Origin: Chaetoceros tenuissimus | Taxonomy: Eukaryota > Bacillariophyta > Thalassiosirophyceae > Chaetocerotales > Chaetocerotaceae | Length of the DNA: 64,000 bases | NCBI GenBank assembly: GCA_021927905.1 | Contig: BLLK01000023.1 | Span: 124,001 to 188,000, forward strand | Reading direction: 5' to 3' | Translations under genes and position numbers: made by a program | Shown: in pieces, positions 53,275-63,840 of the stretch | Layout: each line of letters begins with the position of its first letter | Numbering within the stretch: position 1 is the stretch's first letter | Notes under the pieces: generated by a model | What the model saw: only the letters and a program-made list of their open reading frames with translations | Database searches by the model: none | What the model was told of the DNA's origin: nothing

Positions 53275-56200
53275 ATGTCTACTAATAGTCAGGGAGGGTC
53301 TACCCCTCTGACTATAGGGACTCTTTTCCGACGCTCGTTATCAGCTGAGCAAGTGACTGGCAAGAAATTGAATTTGACGTTCAAGGTATCTTCAGAGAAC
53401 TATCCACGAACCCTCGCTACTGTTTCAAAAGAGATGGATGTTTCTAATTTTGTTGATGAAATTGATGGTAAATTCTATTTGAAGGAAGAAACAGTTGCAG
53501 ATGCTTTTGAAATGATTCTCCAAACTAGTTTCGATGTTTTTGATTCTATTTCACAGCAACTTTCAATTCAAATGCCAACAGTCTCATCATTGACCATTCA
53601 AAACACAATTCAAGCAAAAGATTTTGACTATGTAGAGGTAGAAACAGAAAGACATCAATCTAGGTTCTATCTATCTGATTTAGAATTGATCCAGAAGAAA
53701 GTTTTCGACAAGGAGTTGTTTGATTTTTGGAATATATATCATCACAGTGACAGCGTAAACTTTTTGGTTGACCTTTACTTCGTGATCCTGTGTATTGAAG
53801 ATCCATCATTGGAGCTTCATATACAGTTGGAAGCTATTCAACATGTTTCATCTGCAATCTCCAAACTTCAATCTGTACCACTAATTACTACAGCTACGGA
53901 GAAACAAGTGACCATAAAAACAACTCTTGTGGACAAGGATAAGAGTACATCAGTGGAACATGATGTTGATTTGATAACATTTTGTACCAAAAGGAACAAT
54001 TGTTGGTGTATTGAAAGTGAATCCGAAGTGATCAGCAATCTAAAAGATATTCTCATAGTATCTATTTGCCCAAAGCTCGTGCTAAAGTTCAAAACAGAAA
54101 ATGACTATGATCAGATTTTCAATGAATATTTTCGGCGACATCCCTTAGTCTATAGGTCTAAACCTTCTGGTCCTTCCTGTATTTCTCTACATCAACATGA
54201 GAATATTAATGAAGATGAGATGGGAACCGATCCATTATTACAGGCAACTAAAGATACGCTGCCTTGTGAGTTGTTCAAGCATGTTTATGCTTATAATAAG
54301 AATGATCAGAGATTCAATATTGAACTGACTTTCCAGATCAGTATTTTGAATGAGATTGTTTCATATTTTCTCCGGAAACAAAATCAATCTCAGCCATCAT
54401 CAAGTGAGTCACTCCAAAGTGAGTCTAGAGTAGAGCCATTGTCAAGTAGGAATTCATCTACCTCATCAACTGTTTCCAGTGTGCCCTTGGATCAAGAATC
54501 TAAACTTCGTTTGGAAAAGGCTTCGGTTTGTTGGATCAACCCCTCGTGGTCATCCTTCCTCAACTAAGAGTACGAACTCTGTTCTTCGAGGTCCTATGAA
54601 ACCAACACACTCTTCTAGTAGTGGTCCTCATGGTTGTCCTTCCTCAACTAACTCTTCTAGTAGTGGAATGAACTATAGTGGTACGAACTCTGTTCTTCAA
54701 GGTCCTATGAAACCAACACACTCTTCTAGTAGTGGTCCTCGTGGTCGTCCTTCCTCAACTAAGAGTACGAACTCTGTTCTTCGAGGTCCTATGAAACCAA
54801 CGCACTCTTCTAGTAGTGGTCCTCGTGGTCATCCTTCCTCAACTAACTCTGCTAGTAGTGGAATGAACTATAGTAGTGGAATGAACTATAGTGGTACAAA
54901 CTCTATTCTTCAAGGTCCTATGAAACTGACGCACTCTTCTAGTAGAGGGATGAACAAAAGTGATATAGACAAATCTAATGAATATTTTCAACATCTTAGA
55001 AATAAAAGGCGTTTGAAAGCACAACAACGAGAACAGAGAAAGGCAACTGCTCAACAGAATCTTGTTACTCAAAATGAGATAAAAGATGGTTGCAATGGTA
55101 GTTCGTCACCAATGCTGAAAAAGGCTCGACAGGATGAGGTCATTGAGCCAAAAAAGGCTCAACCGGATGAGGTCATTTTGCTTAGTGGTGATGAAAAATC
55201 TGTCATTGAGCTTAGTGGTGATGAAGAATCTGTACCATTGTCTCCAAATGTGCAATTGGAGAACAGCAGAATACTGAAAAAGTCTCAACAGGATGAGGTA
55301 ACTGAACTACTGAATGATAGTAGTATTGAAAAGGATGATGAGGTTACCAAACAACTGAATGACAGTAGTAATAGTAGTATTGAAAAGGACAGTTGTCGAG
55401 ATGATGCAGAAATGCAGACTACTCTTTGGCAAGAATCCCCAAGTTCTGCTCATGAGTCTTTCAATTCTCCAGGAATGGATTCTCCACACAACGAGTTTTT
55501 ATATAATGAGTCTTCACAACATGTTGAGTCTTCATGTGTTGATTTCACTTCGGATAAACCAGCAATTGATTCTTCTACTGGTAAAATCGATGAGTTGGGG
55601 ATGTCCTTGTCGACCAAAACTCTGTTATCAACCTCACAACTGTTGACAACCTCGACGCAACTTTTCTCAAGTTCCAATGAATCTTTTGAAACAACTCAAC
55701 GATTGTCAAATTTGTCTCTCGATGATGGTGATGAAATTATGGATGATGGTGATGAAGTTATGCGTGTTGAAGATGAGTCTCAACTGACTAGGCTGGATAA
55801 GGGAACTCTTCCAATTGAAGAAACTGGAACATCTGATGTTCCATGTTCAAGTTCCAGACATGTAGACAACACATTGAAACACAGTTCTTTGAATTCCATT
55901 TTTGAAAATGAAACCAATCAAACCGATGTCGATATTTGGTATATTTCTGATTGTTCCGATTGTTCTTCAACTGGTAGTATTTCTTCCCTTGAAATTATTG
56001 AAGAGATAGATTATCATGATCCCATTGATGGAACTGATTCAAAAGTCCCTCTGATTTCTGCAAAGACTCCGGTTCTGATTGAGCAAGTCAAATCTGATAC
56101 TAGTGATGATGTTGTTTCTGATCTTGAAACGCAAACACAAGCGTACTTTGAAAGTGATGAGACTATCAAAGAAAAGATGATTGAGGATGGAATACAAATC

Positions 56201-57739
56201 TCTGATCTTGTTTTCGGTGATGTTGCTGTAGCTCTTACGGGCATTATCCGTTATTTTGAAGATACACAAGGTGATGCTGCTATAGAGGTCGATGATCTTC
56301 TGAAGAAACTTCTTGTGAAGATATTTAAAGAAAAAGTAAAAAAAATGCCTCGTCTTAAAGATTTGAAGAGGGAAGAGATAAAGCGAAAGTGCATAGACCA
56401 TCCAGACAAGGTTGTACCATATATTGGTGCGCAAAATTTCTTGCCGGGTATTCACAATGAAAATGCCGAGGGACATGAATGCTATAAACACCGTTTTGGA
56501 TTGGAAGATGTCTTCAAACCGATGTATGACGATTTACCACAATTATCACATGCTGGACATAGCAAAGCAAACTATTCTGTTCTGGATAAGACAAAATACT
56601 GTAGACTGTTTACTTTCATCTTGAAGGATATTGGAAAAGAGACTTGTTATCAAAAGAATAAGGTTGTCTATGAGGCATGTCCGTTTGGTAGTCACACTTA
56701 TGTGAACGCAACTCTGAAGAATCTGGATAAAAATATTCATGAAAATGATGAGGGAGTAGAATGTATTCGAAGTATTCCACGAAAAGAATGTAGAGAATCA
56801 GCTCTCTTATCTTTAAAGACTACTCTTGTCGAAATTTGTAAAAAGCCATCAGCTTCTCACGAGAACCCATCAGCTTCTCTTGCTGCGGACGTATTGGTTT
56901 CTCGTGATAACCCATCAGCTTCTCATCAGGACCCATCAGCTTCTCTTGCTGAGGACGCATTGGTTTCTTGTGATGACCCATCAGCTTCTCATCAAGATCA
57001 ATTCCCATTGAATGGACCCTTCCATAAATTAGGGGAGATGAATTACAATCGGTATTATGGTGACCGAAACGAGATCAATCAGTTGATCCAACAAAAGATG
57101 CTAGCATACATTGTTTTGTCAATGACAAATCTCGGACGAATTATATTCAGAATCACGGATGAAGAGCTTGAATTTCTTGCTAGTCTACCTCCGAATTTGT
57201 TCTGGAATAAGAACGACATCATCTTCCAATTGTCGCGAGTAAGGGAGGATGCGATTAGAAGATTTACAAAGAAGATGATAGATTCTGAAAGTTATGAATT
57301 TCGTAAAATTCTTGCCGAAGACAAATGTCTGGTGAGAATTACAGGGACTGGTGAGGTGATTGAAGAACGCATGACTCTATACTGTCGATTTTTGGGCAAG
57401 GATAAGAGTATAATTGGGAAACGATGGTCAATGCAATATCAGCAGATCATTGCTTGCCATGACCCAGAGAATCCAAAGGAAATGATCCAACGTGTGCATC
57501 ACCTTGATCCAAAACAAGTGATCAGACATGAAACACCAAAAGAAGATTGTATTGTTTACCAAGCCTCCCATCAGTGTAAATTCAGAGGTTGTGGACTTTG
57601 TGTACATGTAAAGAATGCAAACAGACAATTGAATATGGATAAAAACATTTGCATCCCAGAAGTATGCCAATGTCCTGAGGGTATCAAGTGTTTGGATGTA
57701 ACTAGATACGCAGTATGGAAATTTGGACAAGGTAATTAG
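53275..57739 (+). CDS. Very long orphan protein with coding minisatellites
   Basis: About 1462 aa if one intron is removed. Exon 1 is 53275-54403 and exon 2 is 54480-57739; donor AA|GTGAGT, acceptor TTTCCAG, 76 nt, phase 1. A second donor at 54419 would work equally in frame. Without splicing the first frame stops at 54567 and the second lacks an ATG start, so splicing is the better reading. The N-terminal 375 aa are a globular-looking domain I do not recognise. Next comes an 84-bp coding repeat (PSSTKSTNSVLRGPMKPTHS), then a long acidic Ser/Asp-rich middle, a helical domain (DDLLKKLLVKIFKEKV), a 66-bp coding repeat (PSASHQDPSASLAED) and a Cys-rich C-terminus (QCKFRGCGLCVHVKNA, VCQCPEGIKCLD). 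No family assigned. Confidence 0.6.
54542..54950 (+). repeat. 84-bp coding minisatellite
   Basis: Units starting near 54542, 54626, 54737 and 54821 encode P-R-G-x-P-S-S-T-K/N-S followed by NSVLRGPMKPTHSSSSG. Spacing is 84 bp, or 111 bp where a 27-bp insert (SGMNYSG) occurs. All lengths are multiples of three, so copy-number change keeps the frame. Confidence 0.85.
56846..57000 (+). repeat. 66-bp coding repeat
   Basis: Two full units (from 56846 and 56912) and a partial third (56978) encode PSASHENPSASLAADVLVS and its variants (PSASHQD...). The period is 66 bp and the frame is kept. Confidence 0.85.
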
Positions 57740-58055
57740 AAATTTTAGTAAATATAAAGATAACATGGTTCACATAATTATAATTATTAATGTGTAATAT
57801 ACTGCTACTTTCTGATGGAATGGTGTGGACTCGAAGATCTCTTTCGCAATGACGGCAAGTGCGAAGAAAGTAATGAAATTACAACTGTTGGAGTGGGTAC
57901 GGAATCGTTGTAGGAGTTGGTTGGCTTGCTTCTAAACAACAAAACACTCTTGCATGTCCATTATTCCAAGTATTATCTCCGTAGTAATCATCGTGTTCAT
58001 TAGCCCCAATAGCGACACAGCTACCAACATCGTTCAAGCTTAGTTGGTACGTGCG
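57740..58055. other. Intergenic region with beta-propeller-like remnant
   Basis: 316 bp; the right half is the remnant listed next. The left part is AT-rich with no gene. Confidence 0.5.
57879..58045 (-). pseudogene. Fragment of a beta-propeller (FG-GAP-like) repeat protein
   Basis: The minus-strand frame reads LSLNDVGSCVAIGANEHDDY, then GHARVF and a P/T-rich end. S-V-A-I-G-A followed by a spacer and GHVRVY/F is the signature of the repeat proteins abundant in diatoms. Only one repeat is present, the upstream part runs into unrelated sequence, and the stop follows shortly. Best read as a remnant. Confidence 0.5.
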
Positions 58056-58493
58056 ATGGAAATGAAGTTGGAGCAACACTTGGTGTTTTCGAAGGATGAT
58101 TTGACGGAGAAGCTGATGCACTTTGAACCAACTGAGCAATGCAAGAAGAAAGACCCTGAAAATGACATCTGTGCTGATCTTAATGGACGCTGCAAGGTTG
58201 ATTGTGAAGATGATGAAGACTTTGTCTGTGTTCCTGGTTTATGTTCCTATGATCGTTACTGGGATAAACCAACCAAGTCTCCAAAGATGCGTGCTCTTAT
58301 GATGGAAGAAGAAGCGGAAGTTGTAGACATTGAGATCACCTCGGATGGAAACACTGCAAGAAAGATGAAGGCAACAAACGCTCTGTCTGAGAAGGGGAAG
58401 GGATCAAAGGCATCCAAGGCTCCTAAGACAACCAAGGCACCAAAGTCCAGCTGTGCATGCAGAGTTCCAAGAAAGCGTGGGTGCAAGAATTAG
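58056..58493 (+). CDS. Lys/Ser-rich Cys protein, probably 5' incomplete
   Basis: 145 aa from the ATG at 58056 (MEMKLEQHLVFSKDDLTEKL). No signal peptide is seen, although the Cys pattern (TEQCKKKDPENDICADLNGR, CKVDCEDDEDFVCVPGLC) suggests an extracellular protein, so an upstream exon or a lost 5' end is likely. The C-terminal part is Lys/Ser/Ala/Thr-rich (KGSKASKAPKTTKAPKSS), the type of K-x-x-K stretch seen in silica-associated diatom proteins, and ends with CACRVPRKRGC. The 5' side overlaps or abuts a remnant of another gene, consistent with rearrangement. Function unknown. Confidence 0.5.
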   Translation: MEMKLEQHLVFSKDDLTEKLMHFEPTEQCKKKDPENDICADLNGRCKVDCEDDEDFVCVPGLCSYDRYWDKPTKSPKMRALMMEEEAEVVDIEITSDGNTARKMKATNALSEKGKGSKASKAPKTTKAPKSSCACRVPRKRGCKN

Positions 58494-58704
58494 ACTTGCA
58501 TAGAAGCAGCACCTACTTTTATGTAGTACAACAATAGATCAAACTTCGATATCAGGCCAATAAAAAGTGTAGAATCAAGAGGTATAAAACTTAGAAAGAC
58601 TTGAGCAAAAATAAAGTAAAAAGAGTGACAGTGTACATTGTCGTTGTTTTTCTTGAATGTAAATACTGAATACTAGGAAAGAAACTATGTACCACTATCA
58701 GCAT

Positions 58705-59126
58705 TTGAGACAGAGTCGATGCGCAGCATGGCCACTTGATGAACATTTACCATTGATCTTCTAGTTATCTCAAACCCGAAGAGTATCATCCTCTGAATCA
58801 AGGTGAAATGTAAATGCATCAATTATCCAATGAAGAATTTGTTGTATTACTTGCTACTGTTTTGGTTGTGGGGCGACAGACATATTCTTACAGGTCTCCC
58901 TTTTGGTCCATGAGCATGAGCTATATCTACAAGCCAAAAATACGGAATGGTCAAAATTCAGTTCCAGTACACATTTGAAAGTATTGACCAAGGAGACTTG
59001 TCGCATTGCCATGGCGTCAGTTGGAATAAAAATAGTGGAATCTTGAATAGGATGAAGAACGCTGATCGATGAAAGTGATTTAATTTCTTCTTCAAAAGCT
59101 TTACTCAAAAAGATTAAAGAATTTGC
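58705..59126 (+). pseudogene. Partial pseudogene of MYND copy 2
   Basis: Closely resembles the middle of copy 2 (about 38930-39363): GCATGGCCACTTGATGAACA, AATGAAGAATTTGTTGTATT and others match. It carries several in-frame stops (for example TAA in GAAATGTAAATG) and small deletions. After AAGAATTTGC it jumps to sequence matching the 3' flank of copy 2 near 40463, so about 1.1 kb is missing. No start, MYND finger or introns remain. It lies tail to tail with the transporter gene. Confidence 0.85.
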
Positions 59127-59239
59127 TTTGAATGACTATTGATCAGTGGAGGGGGGGGGGGAGAAGTTGATGATCAAATTACGTGGTAGACTCATTATCA
59201 TTGTAACATTTTGTAAAACTATATTTATTTACCTTTTCA

Positions 59240-61042
59240 TTAAGCTAGCGGTGGAAGAGATAAAGTGGCGGATTCAGACGCGTCGTCATTGTTATCAAGT
59301 TCCCATCCCCCATTATTTCCTACAGAATTCTTCCTTCCATACAAAAAGTAGAATATACATACCGATGCCAAGAATATCAGTAACAGTCCAATACCTGAGA
59401 GCTCTAATTGAGCAATAAGGTACCAATTGACGAAGATACCCATTGCTGGAATATATGGCATGCATGGAGTTTTGAAGTATCCAGAATTGGACATATCCAT
59501 ATCAGCCTCACTGGTATTTGATTTACGTGTTTTACCACCAAATGTTAGCGCTGGTGTACATTTGAATGCCAATCCAAAAATACATTGAAATAGCTTGAAC
59601 GCAAACACTAACGTCACAAATTTACCAACTGCAAAGTCCCAGAAATGAGTGACAGAAACACTGAATGCAAAGGAAGCAATATTCAGCCAACCAACTAATC
59701 GATCGCAAAGTTCTTCGTCGTCATCTGGTGAATCATATCTCATCAAGATTAAGGAGGCGTCGGTCATTGCAAACGCTACCAAAATTCCTGCACTAATCAT
59801 ATCGTTCAAGTTATCGAACGGAATAAACGCGGCAATAATAACCATTGCAATACCAGCAATTACAGTTCCCCACCACAAGTTTCCATGACGATCTACCTTT
59901 GCAAAAATTTTCGGTAAAAGTCCATCTTTTGCAAGAGCATATTGCAAACGCGGTTGTGCCATGATACTGATCAATACTACAATTGGCAATGTGAAAACTT
60001 CCCCACATGCTGCAATCTGTGCTGCCCAATCCCATCCACGTGCATGAAATGCAGCTGGAAATCCAGACACATCTGAAATTTCTTCATAAGGTTGCATTCC
60101 TGTCAATGCCAATGCTGCTGCTACATACAACACTGTCACAATTCCTAAAGTATAAACAATACTCAAAGGCATATTCTTTTGAGGATCTACTGCTTCGTGT
60201 GCCATACAAGCCAACTCATCAAATCCTATGTAACCAAAGAATGAACTCGTAGCTCCTCGAAAGACACCAGCCCATCCATATTGAGGAGGAAGAAAAGGCT
60301 GTAAATTTTCTTCTGGTTTCATCAAAATCATTCCTATAAGTGCCATGAAACTAACAAGGAGTACTTTTGTAATTGTAAAGAAATTTGTGACCGACTTGCT
60401 TTCCTTTACTCCATTCATGAGTAGAATTACTGATGCTGCAGAAATCATTGCAGCTAAAGGATTAAAGTCAAATCCTGGATTGAAGAAATTCTTTTCTTCA
60501 TTTTCGATAACATGTAAATCTTCACTCATCCATCTGACCATTTTATCACCCCACGACCTAGCTACAGCTGCTCCAGATACAACGTATTCAAGTGTCAGAC
60601 ATGCTGCAACGAGTACAGCTGGCAGTTCACCCATACTGGCATAGACATACACATAACTTGAACCAGCTGCTGGTAATCTACAAGCAAGTTCTGCATAACA
60701 TATTCCAGATAAGCAAGCAGCTGCACCACTAATGACCCAACACAAAGAGACTGCTGGTCCAGCATAACGATGCGCGATGAAACCACATAAAACAAAGATA
60801 CCTGAACCTATAGTTCCTCCTACACCAATGTTTACCAGGTCAAAAAGAGATAAATGTCTCTGTATACTTCTTATGGAAGATGTAATGGACACATCTGAGT
60901 TCATAGCAGCATCCTGTATACTATCATAGCTAGAATTTCTGTTCATTGGTCTTCGTTCAGATGATACATTTGGTGAAGATGGTTCAATGTCTGCAAAGGT
61001 TGCATGTAACGGCTTTTGCAGCCATGGTCCAGATTTACCCAT
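59240..61042 (-). CDS. Amino-acid transporter, APC superfamily (SLC7/CAT type)
   Basis: Plasma- or organelle-membrane amino-acid permease, 600 aa, single exon. The first helix carries the APC signature NIGVGGTIGSGIFVLCGFIA. Other marks of the cationic amino-acid transporter branch are ELACRLPAAGSSYVYVYASM, FFGYIGFDELACMAHEAVDP and the later LPIVVLISIMAQPRLQYALA. About 12-14 hydrophobic segments are visible. The N-terminal tail (about 65 aa) is polar with Ser/Arg. The C-terminal tail ends in LDNNDDASESATLSLPPLA. Its last codons are duplicated, in degenerate form, behind MYND copy 2. A CRE-like TGACGTCG lies 57 bp upstream of the start. Substrate not determinable. Confidence 0.9.
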   Translation of the reverse strand: MGKSGPWLQKPLHATFADIEPSSPNVSSERRPMNRNSSYDSIQDAAMNSDVSITSSIRSIQRHLSLFDLVNIGVGGTIGSGIFVLCGFIAHRYAGPAVSLCWVISGAAACLSGICYAELACRLPAAGSSYVYVYASMGELPAVLVAACLTLEYVVSGAAVARSWGDKMVRWMSEDLHVIENEEKNFFNPGFDFNPLAAMISAASVILLMNGVKESKSVTNFFTITKVLLVSFMALIGMILMKPEENLQPFLPPQYGWAGVFRGATSSFFGYIGFDELACMAHEAVDPQKNMPLSIVYTLGIVTVLYVAAALALTGMQPYEEISDVSGFPAAFHARGWDWAAQIAACGEVFTLPIVVLISIMAQPRLQYALAKDGLLPKIFAKVDRHGNLWWGTVIAGIAMVIIAAFIPFDNLNDMISAGILVAFAMTDASLILMRYDSPDDDEELCDRLVGWLNIASFAFSVSVTHFWDFAVGKFVTLVFAFKLFQCIFGLAFKCTPALTFGGKTRKSNTSEADMDMSNSGYFKTPCMPYIPAMGIFVNWYLIAQLELSGIGLLLIFLASVCIFYFLYGRKNSVGNNGGWELDNNDDASESATLSLPPLA

Positions 61043-61557
61043 TATACTTTACTTTTGAATTAATTATGAGAGAAATTCGGCATTGTGAACAAATTGCGTG
61101 ACGTCGTTGATGAGGTCTTTTTTTGCTTTCTTAGTTCTCAGTTTTTGGGACTTTTGGTGGCTCTCGACGTATGACCGTTTTGATAAGCGATTTCGTCAAT
61201 TTTTTCTTCTCTTTCAAAATATGAATATTCAATTGGTAAAATTAAGGTAAAGTATCACTAATCTTTGTTTTATCTAGATTTTGTAGATCATCAATACACT
61301 TCAATAAATAGAAATTCCTACTTTCTAATTTGTGAGCATCTATATAGACGTTAAAAACGTTAATTAAACCCTACCCAACAGGGAAATAGAGCTCCACTTG
61401 AAACAGGGAGTGAACTAGATCGATGTTCAACTGATCATCACGAAAGCTTTCTTTTCCACCTATCAATCACACTGATGCCATTATTATCGACTTCATTAGA
61501 TTGATGCTGACTTGGTCTTACAAAGGAACCAGAAACTGAATCTAGAAAAGATATAAT
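61043..61557. promoter_or_regulatory. Divergent promoter region with a CRE-like site
   Basis: 515 bp between divergent transporter and rubredoxin-like genes. TGACGTCG at 61099-61106 differs by one base from the full palindrome upstream of the MYND genes and lies 57 bp from the transporter start. No other element is recognised. Confidence 0.45.
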
Positions 61558-62531
61558 ATGAAGCTATCACTCATCTCGCTTTCGCTGAGTCTGCTACTTT
61601 CTCAAGAAGCAGCTGCATTCTCAATGAAACCAAATCAAAGAATTTCTGTGGCTCCAATCAACACTGATGCACCTGTCGTGAAAAGAGATGTCTCCAAACT
61701 GAAAACTATGGGACAGGTACTTCTTGAAAGATCGGATACTCTACAAAGTGCGGGATTCTATGATCTAGCTCAAAGTGAATACCCACCTCTTCAACAAGGT
61801 GCAAAGACTAATATTACTCTCTTTCTATTGGCACTTGGATACAAGTGGTACAGGTCTATCTTTATCAACAAGGTATGTCATGTGATTTAGTAGAGATGAA
61901 TTTATATTGCAAACTATGTATACACTAACCCCTTTCATGTAACTTCATTCAGTTGGCAATTTGGGAACGTCAGCCACAATGGAATACAGTGATTACATCA
62001 AAAGAAGATGAAGAAAAGGCAAATTTGGAAGCGATGACATGTAAGGAATGTGGATCGACAATATTTATTGCAAAGGGACGTAAATGGTTTCAGATGCCAA
62101 AGGGATATACATGTTATTGTTGTGGAGCGACTGGAGAAGATGCATTCACAAATACCCGTGAAGATCTTTTGGAAGAAATTGATGATGATTACTTTGATTA
62201 TGAAAAGCCACTTGATTTTGTAACTGCTGCGGAGAGAAAAAAACTTATGAAGCAAGCTGGAGGAGATGAAGAAAAGGCAAATGCTTTATTGACTCAAGGA
62301 AGCGCGGCGTTAGAAGAAGGAAATGCAGATGCAGCACCTGCTTCTACTGGAGAAAAGAAGAAGAAGAAAAAGAAGAAGGGTAAAAAGAAGAAGAAAAAGG
62401 TAGAAGATGCTGATGCTAGTGAGAGTCCAAAAGCAGAAGGAGGTGATGTTAGTGAAAGTCCAAAGAAAGAGGATCCTCCAGCACCGAAGAAGGACGATGA
62501 TGACGATGATCTCTCTGCATTAGGGCTATAA
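61558..62531 (+). CDS. Plastid-targeted rubredoxin-like zinc-ribbon protein
   Basis: 297 aa, two exons: 61558-61872 and 61953-62531 (80-nt intron, phase 0). The N-terminus is a bipartite plastid presequence: signal peptide KLSLISLSLSLLLSQEAAA followed by FSMKP. A helical region with GAKTNITLFLLALGYKWYR is next. Exon 2 carries the metal site TCKECGST and YTCYCCGATGEDAF, spaced as in rubredoxin-like domains (C-x2-C ... C-x2-C), with W in KWFQMPKGY. The C-terminal 110 aa are Lys-rich then Asp/Pro-rich (GEKKKKKKKKGKKKKKK), unusual for such a protein. It likely binds Fe or Zn in the plastid; electron-transfer or assembly function is inferred. Confidence 0.8.
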
Positions 62532-62766
62532 ATGGGTCTACAATAGGTATTTTAAAACGTTTATGGAAATAGAACCTCATTCGGGATTTGGAGAATGAAA
62601 TTGAATCCAACAAAAGCGAGTGAACATGACACATTTTTGTTTCTTCAACGATACATTCATTTGAATATTCAAATGACTGACAGAAGAAATAAAGTAGAAT
62701 ACTACACTACGCTTAATTCGAAAAAAGACTTAGCATATGAGTATAGATAATAAACAAAACTAGTAA

Positions 62767-63840
62767 TTAGTCCCTCTTGTCAATCAACACCAAACAATTT
62801 CCAGGTAGAGCCATATAATTTTCCCATATTTCATGTTCGTCCACAAATGTAGCTATGCTGAGACTTTGATAGGAATTTTTGGTCAGAAGCGTCTTATTGG
62901 ATACTTCTTTCTCATAATCATCCATTATCATTGCATCATTTCTCTCTACAATGTGACATGTAGCTGGCACAATCAATGATAAAGCTCTCGACAAAAAGTC
63001 AGTTTCAAAGTGTATCAATTCTTGCTGATTTGCATAGTACGTCAATGGAACATTGATGGACAGTATACAAAATTCGAATGGTCCCAACGATATTGTATTA
63101 TTGAATTCATCATCCAGATATTCACAACTAGTCTTTGAATTTTTATAGATGACTTTTGGTGCAAGTGGACCTCGTCGAATAGCCCGTTGTGCAATGTATC
63201 CTTCTGGAGTCTGCATCTGTATCGTTGCATTGCATATATCAATGTCAACGGTTGTAAAGCCTGATTTGGTATTTTGGAATGCAACTTGCAATTCGATGTA
63301 ATTCATTTCAGATAGAGTCTCATTGCTGACATCACTATTACAATCTGAAATCATTGTATTGGGTGAAGTTCGTAAGCAACAATTTTCCGTATGATTAATC
63401 ATGACAAAACATGCTAAAAATTGTTCTTTGTAATGATGACTCGATTTGGACGCTTTCATGTCGTTGTTGAAAGCATCTTGCTGAAAGTGATGATTCTGTG
63501 TTTTATAGCTAAATCCTTTTGCAAAAATCGCCTTCTTTTTGAAATTCACATTCATTTTCGGCATTCTACCAGAACGAGACATTGTTCGAAATGCACTTTT
63601 CCAGTTACTCCCTCCATACAATTTTGGTCTAGATATGTTATTACTTGCCATTCTTCTCGCTGAAAATAGGTTGAACCTATGATTTGTAATTCTGAGCCAT
63701 GTTTCATCTCTAGTTGCTAGATCTGATATGTTTCCATGTTTCGGCACTGATGTTTGAGATAAAGCTCCGAGTGAGGGAATATCCAAGTAGAGAAGCATGT
63801 GTTGCAGTAAATCTGCTGGTAAAAGATCAAAGTAGCTCAT
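62767..63840 (-). CDS. F-box protein
   Basis: 357-aa single-exon ORF. The first 50 residues fit an F-box: FDLLPADLLQHMLLYLDIPS, then LGALSQTS, LATRDETWLR. F-box proteins dock substrates to SCF ubiquitin ligases through Skp1. The region after it (about 60-110) is basic (RMPKMNVNFKKKAIFAKGFS). The C-terminal two thirds has no WD40, LRR or kelch repeat I can identify, so the target-binding part is unassigned. Convergent with the rubredoxin-like gene (235 bp apart). The start is the ATG of MSYFDLLP. Confidence 0.75.
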   Translation of the reverse strand: MSYFDLLPADLLQHMLLYLDIPSLGALSQTSVPKHGNISDLATRDETWLRITNHRFNLFSARRMASNNISRPKLYGGSNWKSAFRTMSRSGRMPKMNVNFKKKAIFAKGFSYKTQNHHFQQDAFNNDMKASKSSHHYKEQFLACFVMINHTENCCLRTSPNTMISDCNSDVSNETLSEMNYIELQVAFQNTKSGFTTVDIDICNATIQMQTPEGYIAQRAIRRGPLAPKVIYKNSKTSCEYLDDEFNNTISLGPFEFCILSINVPLTYYANQQELIHFETDFLSRALSLIVPATCHIVERNDAMIMDDYEKEVSNKTLLTKNSYQSLSIATFVDEHEIWENYMALPGNCLVLIDKRD

